Source: Rhizobium sp. CC-YZS058 | GTDB lineage: Bacteria > Pseudomonadota > Alphaproteobacteria > Rhizobiales > Rhizobiaceae | Direction: 5' to 3' | DNA length: 64,000 nucleotides | Assembly: GCF_034720595.1 (NCBI RefSeq) | Contig: NZ_JAYESJ010000001.1 | Span: 2,258,001 to 2,322,000, forward strand | In this document: positions 9,778-18,937 of the stretch, one piece after another | Layout of the letters: each line of letters begins with the position of its first letter | How positions within the stretch are numbered: position 1 is the stretch's first letter | Translations under genes and position numbers: made by a program | The notes under the pieces: model-generated | Seen by the model: only the letters and a program-made list of their open reading frames with translations | Told to the model about the DNA's origin: nothing | Databases searched by the model: none

Positions 9778-11871
9778 TTATTCCGCGGCAGCTTTGAAAT
9801 TGTTGCGCGCCAGGGCCGAGCATTCGGCCATGACGGCGGAAGCGCGCGCTATCGGGTTCGTCAAATAGAAGTCTTTCACCGGCGACGCAAACGCGGATTT
9901 GACCATCTCACCGGCTTTTTGTGCGAGTGCGGCAATTTCGTCCGCCGCCGTGCGATCACCCACCGTCGGGATCTCGTCGACGGCAGCAAAATGCGGGTAC
10001 TCCACATAGAGACGACGGCGCAGATCGGCGAGCGAATCGAAGGGGAGACGCTTGCCGAGCACGTCGGAAAGCGCACGCAGGATCGCCCAGTCTTCCTTGG
10101 CATCGCCCGGCGCGAAGCCGGCGCGGTTGCCCATCTGCACCCGGCCTTCGGTATTGACCCAGGTGCCGGATTTTTCGGTATAGGCGGCGGCAGGCAGGAT
10201 CACATCGGCGCCATGGGCGCCGTTGTCGCCGTGCGAGCCGATATAGACCGTAAAGCCGGCCGTCTTGCCGGAAAAATCGAGCTCATCGGCGCCCAGCAGG
10301 AACAGCACGTCGGTTCCGGTCAGCATCTGCGCGGCCGTCTGGCCACCCGCGCCCGGCACGAAGCCGAGATCGAGCGCCCCGACACGGGACGCCGCAGTGT
10401 GCAGAACGGCCAGGCCGTTCCACTCGCCCGTCACCGCACCGATCGCACCGGCAAGCTTGGCGATGGCGGCGAGAACGGAGCCACCCCCCTCGCCTGCCAG
10501 TGCGCCCTGGCCGATGATGATCATCGGGCGCTGAGCCTTGGACAGAACCTCGGCGAAGCTGCCGCGGCCGGCAATCAGTTCGCCGAGCGTATCCGTGCCG
10601 GCGCCGAGATAGTCATAGGCGTAGCGCAGTTCCGAAGGTTCGCCGATCACGCCGATCGGGAAATTGCCCATGCGGAAACGCTTGCGGATGCGGGCATTGA
10701 GAACGGAGGCCTCGAAACGCGGATTGGAGCCGACGATCAGCAGGGCATCAGCATTTTCAATGCCCTGGATGGTCGGGTTGAAGAGATAGGTCGAGCGGCC
10801 GAGCGCTGGATCCAGCGCCACGCCATCCTGCCGGCAGTCGAGATTGGTGGAGCCGAGCGCCGTCATCAGCGACTTCAGCGCATAGAGCTCCTCGACCGAA
10901 GCGAGGTCGCCGGCGATCGCGCCGATCCGGTCGCCGCTGGTTTTCGAAACCGCCGCCTTGATGGCGCCGAAGGCTTCGCCCCAGCTCGCCGGCTGCAGAC
11001 GACCGTCCTTCTTCACATAGGGCCGGTCGAGACGCTGGGTCTTCAGACCATCCCAGATGAAGCGGGTCTTGTCGGAGATCCACTCCTCGTTGATCTCCTC
11101 GTTGACGCGCGGCATGATGCGCATCACTTCGCGACCGCGCGTATCGACGCGGATCGCCGAGCCGACGGCGTCCATGACGTCGATCGATTCGGTCTTGCCG
11201 AGTTCCCAGGGGCGTGCGTTGAAGGCATAGGGCTTCGAGGTCAGCGCGCCGACCGGGCAGAGATCGACCACATTGCCCTGCAGCTCCGAGGTCATCGCCT
11301 GTTCGAGATAGGTGGTGATTTCGGCATCCTCGCCGCGGCCGATCAGGCCGAGCTCGGCGATCCCAGCCACTTCCGTGGTGAAGCGGACGCAGCGCGTGCA
11401 GTGGATGCAACGGTTCATCACCGTCTTGACCAGCGGGCCGATATACTTGTCTTCCACCGCCCGCTTGTTCTCATGATAGCGCGTGGAATCGACGCCGAAG
11501 GCCATGGCCTGGTCCTGCAGGTCGCACTCGCCGCCCTGGTCGCAGATCGGGCAATCCAGCGGGTGGTTGATCAGCAGGAATTCCATCACGCCTTCACGGG
11601 CCTTCTTGACCATCGGCGTGGTCGTGAAGACTTCCGGCGCTTCGCCATTCGGACCCGGGCGCAGGTCGCGCACGCCCATGGCGCAGGAGGCTGCCGGCTT
11701 CGGCGGCCCGCCCTTCACCTCGATCAGACACATGCGACAATTGCCGGCGACAGACAGCCGCTCGTGGAAACAGAAGCGCGGAACCTCGGCGCCGGCTTCC
11801 TCGCATGCTTGTAGCAGCGTGAAATGATCCGGAACCTCGATTTCTTTTCCGTCGACTTTCAGCTTAGCCAT
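9778..11871 (-). CDS. nuoG: NADH-quinone oxidoreductase subunit G
   Basis: Large iron-sulfur subunit of the NADH module of complex I, 697 residues from MAKLKVDGKEIEVP at 11871. The N-terminal [2Fe-2S] domain shows CEEAGAEVPRFCFHERLS and NCRMC. Then come the His/Cys [4Fe-4S] motif around HPLDCPICDQGGECDLQ and the CIHCTRCVRF cluster. The rest is a molybdopterin-oxidoreductase-like domain that carries no cofactor in complex I. The frame is open upstream to 11979, but those 36 residues do not look like NuoG. Only about 108 bases separate this start from the HhH gene, so co-transcription is expected. Confidence 0.96.
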   Translation of the reverse strand: MAKLKVDGKEIEVPDHFTLLQACEEAGAEVPRFCFHERLSVAGNCRMCLIEVKGGPPKPAASCAMGVRDLRPGPNGEAPEVFTTTPMVKKAREGVMEFLLINHPLDCPICDQGGECDLQDQAMAFGVDSTRYHENKRAVEDKYIGPLVKTVMNRCIHCTRCVRFTTEVAGIAELGLIGRGEDAEITTYLEQAMTSELQGNVVDLCPVGALTSKPYAFNARPWELGKTESIDVMDAVGSAIRVDTRGREVMRIMPRVNEEINEEWISDKTRFIWDGLKTQRLDRPYVKKDGRLQPASWGEAFGAIKAAVSKTSGDRIGAIAGDLASVEELYALKSLMTALGSTNLDCRQDGVALDPALGRSTYLFNPTIQGIENADALLIVGSNPRFEASVLNARIRKRFRMGNFPIGVIGEPSELRYAYDYLGAGTDTLGELIAGRGSFAEVLSKAQRPMIIIGQGALAGEGGGSVLAAIAKLAGAIGAVTGEWNGLAVLHTAASRVGALDLGFVPGAGGQTAAQMLTGTDVLFLLGADELDFSGKTAGFTVYIGSHGDNGAHGADVILPAAAYTEKSGTWVNTEGRVQMGNRAGFAPGDAKEDWAILRALSDVLGKRLPFDSLADLRRRLYVEYPHFAAVDEIPTVGDRTAADEIAALAQKAGEMVKSAFASPVKDFYLTNPIARASAVMAECSALARNNFKAAAE

Positions 11872-11979
11872 CGTCCTACTCAGTCCTGTGCTTGATCCGC
11901 ATGGCGCAATGCCGGGGATCGATCCTGTCGGGCCGGAGACCCTGTGAGGCGCGGCACGCCGCGCCCCTCTCATCCTCAC

Positions 11980-12762
11980 TCAGCCCCGTGACAGGGCCTT
12001 TGCCTGCTCTACCCAGCGATCCCGGGCAATACGGCCGGGAATGCCGAGCGCGGCGTCGAAACGCCGAATATCTTCTTCGGTCCAGGCGGCGATGTCGGCG
12101 AACCGGGTGACGCCCAGCCCTTTCAGCACCTGTTCCAGCTTCGGGCCCACGCCTCCGATCCGCTTGAGATCGTCGACCTTGGCCTTCCGGCTTCTCGCCG
12201 GCTTTTCGCTTGCACCCTCCCCTTTCGGGGCTTTTGCCACGGCGGGCGCCACCGCCATCATCGCGTCCGCCGCCGGCTGAACCGGCCTAACCGCCGGCTG
12301 CGACAGCTTGGCGACGCCGGGCTCCGCCACGCAGGCAACAGCAGCAACCGGTGCTGCCGGCTGCACCTCCGGGTGAACGGCCTCGGCTGCGCGCGCCGCC
12401 TGGCTCGCGCCGGCCCGCTCCGCCTGTTCGGCCAGAGCGTCGGCTGCGGCCTTTGCCCGCTCCGCTTCGGCCACCGCCTGTTTGGCAGCTTCCTCGGCAG
12501 CTCCGGCAGCCTTCGTCGCCGCCTCGACCATTCCCTGCATTGCGCCGAGCATAAATCCGGCGAAATGGCTCGTCATTCCAAAGCCGACAGCCGTGGCCGC
12601 CGCCATGGCAGCCGTCGGGTTCTTCATCAGGGGAGGAAAGGATCCGAGATCCTTGAACCAACGGGCGGCATCCTGCGCAAAGTCATGATCCGCGCTCTCT
12701 GCCTCCGCTGTCCGGCCTGTCTGGTCGCTGGTGTCGGGGTTCTGCGCATCGGAGACTGACAT
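11980..12762 (-). CDS. Helix-hairpin-helix protein between nuoF and nuoG
   Basis: A 260-residue protein of unknown role from MSVSDAQNPD at 12762. The N-terminus is acidic and polar. Residues about 40-80 (FPPLMKNPTAAMAAATAVGFGMTSHFAGFMLGAMQGM) resemble a phasin-like or membrane-associating helix. An Ala/Glu-rich coiled coil follows, then a Pro/Ala/Val linker. The last 60 residues form a helix-hairpin-helix domain (VDDLKRIGGVGPKLEQVL, then GVTRFADIAAWTEEDI) ending in WVEQAKALSRG. From family knowledge, this kind of HhH tail occurs at the C-terminus of NuoE in several alphaproteobacteria. Here NuoE lacks it and the domain sits in this separate gene. Position and orientation suggest co-expression with complex I; an assembly or accessory role is inference only. 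Confidence 0.85.
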   Translation of the reverse strand: MSVSDAQNPDTSDQTGRTAEAESADHDFAQDAARWFKDLGSFPPLMKNPTAAMAAATAVGFGMTSHFAGFMLGAMQGMVEAATKAAGAAEEAAKQAVAEAERAKAAADALAEQAERAGASQAARAAEAVHPEVQPAAPVAAVACVAEPGVAKLSQPAVRPVQPAADAMMAVAPAVAKAPKGEGASEKPARSRKAKVDDLKRIGGVGPKLEQVLKGLGVTRFADIAAWTEEDIRRFDAALGIPGRIARDRWVEQAKALSRG

Positions 12763-12943
12763 GGACTGTTCCTTCTGTTGTCCCTGCTCTGCAGGACGGA
12801 CGAGACTGTCTACTTGCCTTCCTCTCGAACGCCCGCTCCACACTTTCCGCGTTCACCCCGGGCGTTTCCCTCGCCCTCGGGCATATCACCCGTTCGTGAA
12901 GAACTCCAGCCTCGCGACCCCGAACAGTGCTCCCTTTTGCCCC

Positions 12944-14248
12944 TTACTCCGCAGCCTGCAGAACCGCGCCGTGGCTGCTTGCGTTGCGCGTGTATTCGTC
13001 GATCCGCTTTTCCATTTCCGGGCGGAAGTTACGGATCAGGCCCTGGATCGGCCAGGCGGCCGCATCCCCCAGCGCGCAGATCGTGTGGCCTTCCACCTGC
13101 TTCGTCACGTCGAACAGCATGTCGATCTCGCGCTTCTGCGCGCGACCCTGCACCATGCGCTCCATGACCCGCATCATCCAGCCCGTGCCTTCGCGGCAGG
13201 GGGTGCACTGGCCACAGCTCTCGTGCTTGTAGAAAGCCGCAAGCCGCCAGATCGCCTTGATGATGTCCGTCGAGCGATCCATGACGATGACGGCCGCCGT
13301 GCCGAAGGAGGACTTCACCTCGCGCATGCCGTCGAAATCCATCGGCGCATCGGCGATGTCTTCGGCCTTCACGACCGGACAGGACGAGCCGCCGGGGATG
13401 ACGGCGAGCAGATTGTCCCAGCCGCCGCGAATGCCACCGCAATGGCGCTCGATCAGCTCGCGGAAGGGAATGCCCATGGCTTCTTCCACCGTGCAGGGCT
13501 TGTTGACATGGCCGGAGACCATGAACAGCTTCGTGCCGACATTGTTCGGACGGCCGATGGCCGAGAACCAGCCGGCGCCGCGGCGCAGGATGGTCGGCGC
13601 GACCGCGATCGATTCGACATTGTTGACCGTCGTCGGGCAGCCATAGAGGCCCATATTGGCCGGGAACGGCGGCTTCAGGCGCGGCTGGCCTTTTTTGCCT
13701 TCCAGGCTCTCGAGCAGCGCGGTCTCTTCGCCGCAGATATAGGCGCCGGCGCCATGGTGGACGAAGATCTCCATGTCCCAGCCGAGCTTGTTGTTCGCGC
13801 CGAGCAGGCCTGCATCATAGCATTCGTCGATCGCCGCCTGCAGGGCCTCGCGCTCGCGCATATATTCGCCGCGCACATAGATATAGGCGGCATGCGCGCC
13901 CATGGCGAAGCTCGCGATCACGCAGCCTTCGATCAGCGTATGCGGATCGTGACGCATGATGTCGCGGTCCTTGCAGGTGCCGGGCTCCGACTCATCCGCA
14001 TTGACGACGAGGTAATGCGGGCGGCCGTCGCTCTCCTTCGGCATGAAGGACCATTTCAGACCGGTCGGGAAGCCAGCGCCGCCGCGGCCGCGAAGGCCGG
14101 AAGCCTTCATCTCGTTGATGATCCAGTCGCGGCCCTTCTCCAGGATCTGTTTCGTCCCGTCCCAGTGGCCACGCGCCATGGCGCCCTTCAGCGACTTGTC
14201 GTGCAGGCCGTAGAGATTGGTGAAGATGCGATCTTTATCGTCTAGCAT
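12944..14248 (-). CDS. nuoF: NADH-quinone oxidoreductase subunit F
   Basis: NADH-binding flavoprotein subunit of complex I, 434 residues. It oxidises NADH with FMN and passes electrons to cluster N3. The nucleotide/FMN-binding region [17 protein letters not shown] lies near residue 55, followed by [17 protein letters not shown] and the Gly-rich [28 protein letters not shown]. The [4Fe-4S] N3 ligands are in [14 protein letters not shown], with the fourth Cys in [16 protein letters not shown]. It lies three bases downstream of the coiled-coil ORF at 14252. Confidence 0.97.
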   Translation of the reverse strand: MLDDKDRIFTNLYGLHDKSLKGAMARGHWDGTKQILEKGRDWIINEMKASGLRGRGGAGFPTGLKWSFMPKESDGRPHYLVVNADESEPGTCKDRDIMRHDPHTLIEGCVIASFAMGAHAAYIYVRGEYMREREALQAAIDECYDAGLLGANNKLGWDMEIFVHHGAGAYICGEETALLESLEGKKGQPRLKPPFPANMGLYGCPTTVNNVESIAVAPTILRRGAGWFSAIGRPNNVGTKLFMVSGHVNKPCTVEEAMGIPFRELIERHCGGIRGGWDNLLAVIPGGSSCPVVKAEDIADAPMDFDGMREVKSSFGTAAVIVMDRSTDIIKAIWRLAAFYKHESCGQCTPCREGTGWMMRVMERMVQGRAQKREIDMLFDVTKQVEGHTICALGDAAAWPIQGLIRNFRPEMEKRIDEYTRNASSHGAVLQAAE

Positions 14249-14251
14249 GGC

Positions 14252-14506
14252 TTAATCCGCCGGTTCTTCGATGATGTCGAGGCGCGTTTCGATGCGCGTG
14301 ATACGCCGCTCCAGGCGGCCGAGCGAGTGATAGATGTTGGCAATATCGGTTTGCGTCGCGCTCACACCGAGAGACAAGCCCTGAATTTGCGAAGAGAGTG
14401 ATCCAAGCCGAACGTCAATTTCGCCCAACTTGTGCTCTACATTGGACATTCTTCCTTGAATGCCTTTCAGCACTTCGTAGATCAGATCGTTTGAAACCTC
14501 GGCCAT
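14252..14506 (-). CDS. Small coiled-coil protein between nuoE and nuoF
   Basis: 84-residue hypothetical protein from the ATG at 14506 (a GTG one codon earlier is possible). GGGGCGG just upstream acts as a ribosome site. The whole protein is heptad-like: LIYEVLKGIQGRMSNVEHKLGEIDVRLGSLSSQI, then IANIYHSLGRLERRITRIETRLDI. This is the pattern of a long parallel coiled coil. No catalytic motif is present. It is 13 bases after nuoE and three before nuoF, so it must be co-transcribed. Function unknown; a structural or scaffolding role is a guess. Confidence 0.8.
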   Translation of the reverse strand: MAEVSNDLIYEVLKGIQGRMSNVEHKLGEIDVRLGSLSSQIQGLSLGVSATQTDIANIYHSLGRLERRITRIETRLDIIEEPAD

Positions 14507-14519
14507 CACCGCCCCGTCC

Positions 14520-15413
14520 TCAGGCTTTCCCGTCCGTCTTCTTGTCCGTGTCCGCGGCCGGGTGGTTCAAGCCGGAGCTGGCCGGGGCCACCGTCGGCTC
14601 GGGCTTGCCGGTGTCGGCGTTGCCGCCTTCGCTCTTGGCATTCGCCGCCGCTTCGCCCTTTGCCGTATGCGGCGTCTTCATCGTCGGGTTCGTCTCGGCA
14701 TCCGTGCTCTTCGGCCGGCCAGCCTCCGATGGCGGAACGGCCGCGCCCTCGGTGCCGGAGGCCGGCGCCGCCGCTTCGGTCACCTGGTTGCGCTGCGGCT
14801 TCGGCTCGGTGGTCAGCGTCGTCAGGCCGTCGATCGGTGCGGAATAGACCCGCTCGATCTGCGGGCCGGGCGTGATCTCGGCGCCACGGCCGGCCTCGAA
14901 CGCATCGATGATCTGCTCAAGCCGCTCGACCGTCAGATCCTCATAGCTGTCCTTGAAGATCATCACCATCGGCGCATTGACGCAGGCGCCCTGACATTCG
15001 ACCTCTTCCCAGGAGAGCGTGCCGCTCTCGTTCTGGTGCAGGGGCTCGGGATGGATCTTGCGTTTGCAGAGGCTGATCAGCTCTTCCGAGCCGCGCAGCA
15101 TGCAGGGCGTCGTGCCGCAAACCTGCACATGCGCCCGTGTCCCGATCGGCTTGAGCTGGAACTGGGTGTAGAAGGTCGCAACCTCGAGCACGCGGATATA
15201 GGGCATGGCCAGCATGTCCGCGACGGTCTCGATGGCGGCCTTGGTGACCCAGCCATCCTGTTCCTGGGCCCGCATCAGGAGCGGGATGACCGCCGACTGC
15301 TGGCGTCCCGCGGGATATTTGCGGATCGTGGCTTCGGCCCAGCTGGAATTGGCTTCGCTGAAGGCAAAGCCGGTCGGCTGGACATTCTCATCGGCTAGAC
15401 GACGAACGGACAT
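14520..15413 (-). CDS. nuoE: NADH-quinone oxidoreductase subunit E
   Basis: [2Fe-2S] subunit (cluster N1a) of the NADH module, 297 residues. The thioredoxin-like core occupies roughly residues 20-180, with cluster ligands in CGTTPC and ECQGAC. After the core comes a long Pro/Ala/Glu/Lys-rich, apparently disordered tail of about 100 residues with no folded domain. From memory, the NuoE of related rhizobia ends in a helix-hairpin-helix domain, which is absent here; an HhH of that type is found in the separate gene at 11980-12762. Confidence 0.95.
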   Translation of the reverse strand: MSVRRLADENVQPTGFAFSEANSSWAEATIRKYPAGRQQSAVIPLLMRAQEQDGWVTKAAIETVADMLAMPYIRVLEVATFYTQFQLKPIGTRAHVQVCGTTPCMLRGSEELISLCKRKIHPEPLHQNESGTLSWEEVECQGACVNAPMVMIFKDSYEDLTVERLEQIIDAFEAGRGAEITPGPQIERVYSAPIDGLTTLTTEPKPQRNQVTEAAAPASGTEGAAVPPSEAGRPKSTDAETNPTMKTPHTAKGEAAANAKSEGGNADTGKPEPTVAPASSGLNHPAADTDKKTDGKA

Positions 15414-15431
15414 TCTTCCCGCACCCTAACT

Positions 15432-15596
15432 CTAGTGTCTCGCGCTGAAGCGCAGGCCGGACGCACCCTGCGTCTCGGCAGATGAATGGATGGCATCGCC
15501 GGCGGTGCTGCCGCTCGAGCGGCCTGCAGCCTCGGCGAGCAGCCGGTCCAGCGCCACGATGACGGAGCGGCGCGCGGCTTCCATGCGGCGCGCCAT
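15432..15596 (-). CDS. 54-residue ORF between nuoD and nuoE
   Basis: A short frame whose ATG overlaps the nuoD stop in a TGATG arrangement and which ends at TAG, 18 bases before nuoE. The translation starts [27 protein letters not shown] and ends GASGLRFSARH: a basic, amphipathic N-terminal helix followed by a Ser/Gly/Ala-rich tail. It fills an otherwise empty 180-base gap in a tightly packed operon, and stop-start coupling of this kind is usual between real genes here. No domain is recognised and no function is proposed. Confidence is moderate because short GC-rich frames can be open by chance. Confidence 0.55.
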   Translation of the reverse strand: MARRMEAARRSVIVALDRLLAEAAGRSSGSTAGDAIHSSAETQGASGLRFSARH

Positions 15597-16786
15597 CAGC
15601 GGTCGACCTCGCCGAAGACGATGTCGAGCGAGCCGAGAATGGCCGACACGTCGGCAAGCTGGTGCCCGCGACAGATATGGTCCATGGCCTGCAGATGCGC
15701 ATAGCCCGGCGCCCGGATCTTGCAGCGATAAGGCTTGTTGGTGCCGTCGGAAACGACATAGACGCCAAACTCGCCCTTCGGCGCCTCGACAGCCGCATAA
15801 ACCTCACCGGCCGGTACGTGATAGCCTTCCGTATAGAGCTTGAAGTGGTGGATCAGCGCTTCCATCGAGCGCTTCATCTCGCCCCGCTTCGGCGGCACGA
15901 CCTTCCCATCGAGCGAGGAGACCGGGCCGACCTTGGCATCGCCCAGCAGCCGGTTCACGCACTGGCGCATGATCTTGGCGGATTCGCGCATTTCGATCAT
16001 GCGGATCAGGTAGCGGTCGTAGCAGTCGCCGTTCTTGCCGATCGGAATGTCGAAATCCATGTCGGCATAGCATTCATAGGGCTGCGACTTGCGCAGGTCC
16101 CAGGCGGCACCCGAGCCGCGGACCATGACGCCCGAGAAGCCCCATTCCCAGCACTCCTTGAGGCTGACCACGCCGATATCGACGTTGCGCTGCTTGAAGA
16201 TGCGGTTGCCGGTCAAGAGCTCGTCGATATCGTCGACGGTCTTCAGGAACGGGTCGATCCACTTGCCGATGTCCTCGACGAGCTCGTGCGGCAGGTCCTG
16301 GTGGACGCCGCCCGGACGGAAATAGGCGGCGTGCATGCGCGCGCCCGAGGCACGCTCGTAGAACACCATCAGCTTCTCGCGCTCCTCGAAGCCCCAGAGC
16401 GGCGGCGTCAGCGCGCCGACGTCCATGGCCTGCGTCGTCACGTTCAGGAGATGCGAGAGGATACGGCCGATTTCCGAATAGAGGACGCGGATCAGCTGGC
16501 CGCGGATCGGCACTTCCGTGCCCGTCAGCCGCTCGACGGCAAGCGCGAAGGCGTGCTCCTGGTTCATCGGCGCGACATAATCGAGCCGGTCGAAATAGGG
16601 CACGGCCTGGAGATAGGTCTTCGCCTCGATCAGCTTCTCGGTCCCGCGATGCAGAAGCCCGATATGCGGATCGACCCGCTCGACGATCTCCCCGTCCAAC
16701 TCCAGCACCAACCGCAACACGCCATGGGCGGCGGGGTGCTGGGGGCCGAAGTTGATGTTGAAGTTGCGGATATTGTGTTCGTTCAT
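15596..16786 (-). CDS. nuoD: NADH-quinone oxidoreductase subunit D
   Basis: 49-kDa-type subunit of complex I, 396 residues, homologous to the large subunit of [NiFe] hydrogenases. With NuoB it forms the quinone-reduction site. The N-terminal [23 protein letters not shown] holds the conserved His residues at the quinone pocket, and [14 protein letters not shown] follows. The C-terminus [13 protein letters not shown] is the usual ending. Its leader is occupied by the inverted-repeat end (16799-16830) of the small insertion described below, only 12 bases from the start codon. Confidence 0.97.
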   Translation of the reverse strand: MNEHNIRNFNINFGPQHPAAHGVLRLVLELDGEIVERVDPHIGLLHRGTEKLIEAKTYLQAVPYFDRLDYVAPMNQEHAFALAVERLTGTEVPIRGQLIRVLYSEIGRILSHLLNVTTQAMDVGALTPPLWGFEEREKLMVFYERASGARMHAAYFRPGGVHQDLPHELVEDIGKWIDPFLKTVDDIDELLTGNRIFKQRNVDIGVVSLKECWEWGFSGVMVRGSGAAWDLRKSQPYECYADMDFDIPIGKNGDCYDRYLIRMIEMRESAKIMRQCVNRLLGDAKVGPVSSLDGKVVPPKRGEMKRSMEALIHHFKLYTEGYHVPAGEVYAAVEAPKGEFGVYVVSDGTNKPYRCKIRAPGYAHLQAMDHICRGHQLADVSAILGSLDIVFGEVDR

Positions 16787-16798
16787 GTGCGTGCTCCG

Positions 16799-16830
16799 CA
16801 GTGATCAGTAAGCAGTGAGCAGTGATCAGT
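16799..16830. repeat. Left terminal repeat of the four-helix-bundle insertion
   Basis: A 32-base run built from slightly varying GTGATCAG, TAAGCAG and TGAGCAG units, just upstream of the nuoD start. A similar unit array in inverted orientation lies at 17250-17288 on the other side of the four-helix-bundle gene. Low-complexity arrays of this type are often seen beside genes of this family, and I read the pair as the ends of one inserted element. Confidence 0.65.
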
Positions 16831-16844
16831 TCCTTGCGACATAA

Positions 16845-17228
16845 TCATTCCTCTCTCTGCTTGCGCTCGATAGCGCGGATCAGACCACTGATCATTCTTC
16901 CATTCTCTTCGCATTTGCCGAGCAGCGGATCACAGTCGGCTTCCGCCAAGAGACCCACGCGCGAGGCTATAATCAGATGCGTTTCCAGTTCCTTCAGGGA
17001 ACCCTGCGCGATCTTCAGAAACTGAATGAACCCGCTTCGACTTTCCCTTCCGTAGCCCTCAGCAATATTCGCCGCAATCGAAACGGATGAGCGCCGTATC
17101 TGGCTGGTCATCCCGAACAGCTCCGATCTCGGAAGGGTCTGGGTCAGGTCGTAGCATTCAATGCTGATATCGATGGCCAACTGCCAGACCTTCAAATCGC
17201 GATAGGATGCGATCCTTTCCCCGCCCAA
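16845..17228 (-). CDS. Four-helix bundle protein (23S rRNA IVS / Avd-like family)
   Basis: 127-residue protein starting at TTG (17228): SYRDLKVWQLAIDISIECYDLTQTLPRSE, then SQIRRSSVSIAANIAEGYGR and FLKIAQGSLKELETHLIIA. These are the signatures of the four-helix-bundle family first known from intervening sequences in 23S rRNA genes and related to the Avd accessory protein of diversity-generating retroelements. It is a basic, helical protein; its biological role is unsettled. It lies between nuoC and nuoD, where complex I operons normally have no gene. Repeat arrays flank it. It is in the same orientation as the operon, so read-through of nuo transcription is not blocked. No reverse transcriptase or variable repeat is nearby, so this is not a complete retroelement. 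Confidence 0.88.
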   Translation of the reverse strand: MGGERIASYRDLKVWQLAIDISIECYDLTQTLPRSELFGMTSQIRRSSVSIAANIAEGYGRESRSGFIQFLKIAQGSLKELETHLIIASRVGLLAEADCDPLLGKCEENGRMISGLIRAIERKQREE

Positions 17229-17249
17229 GACCGTCCGTCACCTCTTCTC

Positions 17250-17288
17250 TTGCTGTCCCTGCTTACTGCTCACCGATCACCGCTCACT
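17250..17288. repeat. Right terminal repeat of the four-helix-bundle insertion
   Basis: Inverted counterpart of the array at 16799-16830. Read on the minus strand it carries GTGAGCGGTGATCGG followed by TGAGCAGTAAGCAG units. It reaches into the last codons of nuoC: the TGA stop of nuoC (17286-17284) falls inside the repeat, so the element appears to supply the stop codon. Confidence 0.65.
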
Positions 17289-17886
17289 TATTCCCCTTCT
17301 CATCCCCCGGCAGCACATAATCCGTGCCTTCCCAGGGGGAGAGAAAGTCGAAGTTGCGGAATTCCTGTTTCAGTTCGACGGGCTCATAGACAACCCGCTT
17401 GGCTTCGTCGTTGTAGCGCACTTCCACATAGCCGGTCAGCGGGAAGTCCTTGCGCAGCGGATAGCCCTCGAACCCGTAGTCGGTGAGGATGCGGCGCAGG
17501 TCCGGGTGGCCGGTGAAGAGGATGCCATACATGTCGTAGGCTTCGCGCTCGAACCAGTCGGCCCCGGGAAAAAGGCCGCAGAGCGAGGGAACCGGCTCGT
17601 CTTCCGCCGTCGCGACCTTGACGCGGATGCGCAGGTTCTGCTTCGGCGAGAGGAAGTGGTAGACGACGTCGAAGCGCTCAGCGCGGCCCGGGTAATCGAC
17701 GCCGCAGACATCGATGATCGAGATGAAGCCGCAGCGCGGATCGTCGCGCAGGAAGGCGATCAGCTCGAGAAGCGTCTCGCCGCGGGTCTCCAGCGTCAGC
17801 TCGCCATAGGCGAAGGTCGCTTCGGTGATCAGGCCGCCGCGGCTTTCGCGAATATAGGTGGCAAGGCTGTTCAGAGCGTCGCTCAT
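17284..17886 (-). CDS. nuoC: NADH-quinone oxidoreductase subunit C
   Basis: 30-kDa-type subunit of the complex I connecting module, 200 residues. The family signature is [60 protein letters not shown]. It is a separate gene, not fused to nuoD. The C-terminus PGDEKGNK is followed by a TGA embedded in the insertion repeat at 17250-17288. It lies about 107 bases after nuoB. Confidence 0.97.
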   Translation of the reverse strand: MSDALNSLATYIRESRGGLITEATFAYGELTLETRGETLLELIAFLRDDPRCGFISIIDVCGVDYPGRAERFDVVYHFLSPKQNLRIRVKVATAEDEPVPSLCGLFPGADWFEREAYDMYGILFTGHPDLRRILTDYGFEGYPLRKDFPLTGYVEVRYNDEAKRVVYEPVELKQEFRNFDFLSPWEGTDYVLPGDEKGNK

Positions 17887-17993
17887 GTCGTGTCCTTGAT
17901 TGTCGTTGACCGGAGCGGGACAGTCCGCCGCCGCGCCTTACCGGACAGGGCCGACCCCGGCCCTCCCCTGCCTCATGAAACCCGAGCGCCGGA

Positions 17994-18581
17994 TCAGCGC
18001 TCGATCGTTCCCGTCCGGCGAATCTTCTTCTGCAGCATCAGCACGCCGTAAAGCAGCGCTTCCGCCGTCGGAGGACAGCCCGGAACATAGATATCCACCG
18101 GCACGACGCGATCGCAGCCGCGCACCACCGAATAGGAATAGTGGTAGTAGCCGCCGCCATTCGCGCAGGAGCCCATCGAAATGACGTAGCGCGGCTCCGG
18201 CATCTGGTCATAGACCTTGCGCAGCGCCGGCGCCATCTTGTTGGTCAGCGTGCCGGCGACGATCATCACGTCCGACTGGCGCGGCGAGGCGCGCGGCGCG
18301 AAACCGAAGCGCTCGGCGTCGTAGCGCGGCATGGACATCTGCATCATCTCGACCGCGCAGCAGGCGAGACCGAAGGTCATCCACATCAGCGAACCGGTCC
18401 GGGCCCAGTTGATCAGCTCGTCGGTCGAGGTGACCAGAAAGCCCTTGTCGGCGAGCTCGTTGTTGATCTCGCCGAAGAACGGGTCGTTGGCGCCGAGCGG
18501 CTTGCCGGTGTTGGGATCGATGATCCCCTTCGGCGCCGGCGAGACCAGCGTGCCGGTGGTGTTCGTGGTTGCTACTCCCAT
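17994..18581 (-). CDS. nuoB: NADH-quinone oxidoreductase subunit B
   Basis: Subunit carrying [4Fe-4S] cluster N2, the direct electron donor to quinone; 195 residues from [10 protein letters not shown] at 18581. Cluster ligands are the adjacent cysteines in [11 protein letters not shown], the Cys in [10 protein letters not shown] and the Cys in [13 protein letters not shown]. The frame is open to 18602, but the internal ATG is kept because it gives a normal N-terminus; it overlaps the nuoA end by ten bases. Confidence 0.95.
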   Translation of the reverse strand: MGVATTNTTGTLVSPAPKGIIDPNTGKPLGANDPFFGEINNELADKGFLVTSTDELINWARTGSLMWMTFGLACCAVEMMQMSMPRYDAERFGFAPRASPRQSDVMIVAGTLTNKMAPALRKVYDQMPEPRYVISMGSCANGGGYYHYSYSVVRGCDRVVPVDIYVPGCPPTAEALLYGVLMLQKKIRRTGTIER

Positions 18582-18937
18582 TCGAGCGCTCCCTTCTTCC
18601 ATTCATAGATGAAGCCGATGGTCAGCACGAAGAGGAAGGCCATCATCGACCAGAAGCCGAACCAGCCCATGCCCTTGAAGGCGACAGCCCAGGGGAAGAG
18701 GAAGGCCACTTCGAGATCGAAGATGATGAAGAGGATCGACACCAGATAGAAGCGGATGTCGAACTTCATGCGTGCATCGTCAAAGGCATTGAATCCGCAC
18801 TCATAGGCGGAGAGCTTCTCGGAGTCGGGCGCCTTGAAGGCGACCGCAAAGGGCGCTGCCAGCAGCGCCAGGCCGATCACGAGAGAGATGCCGATGAAGA
18901 TCGCGATCGGGATATAGGAACCGAGAAGGTCTGTCAT
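18572..18937 (-). CDS. nuoA: NADH-quinone oxidoreductase subunit A
   Basis: First gene of the complex I operon; 121 residues, three transmembrane helices. The loop [39 protein letters not shown] contains the conserved Cys of the quinone-site loop and the family signature. It overlaps nuoB by ten bases. Confidence 0.97.
   Translation of the reverse strand: MTDLLGSYIPIAIFIGISLVIGLALLAAPFAVAFKAPDSEKLSAYECGFNAFDDARMKFDIRFYLVSILFIIFDLEVAFLFPWAVAFKGMGWFGFWSMMAFLFVLTIGFIYEWKKGALEWE

Noticed and set aside
16799..17288. Complete diversity-generating retroelement
   Set aside because: The four-helix-bundle protein resembles Avd, but no reverse transcriptase, template repeat or variable repeat is in the neighbourhood.
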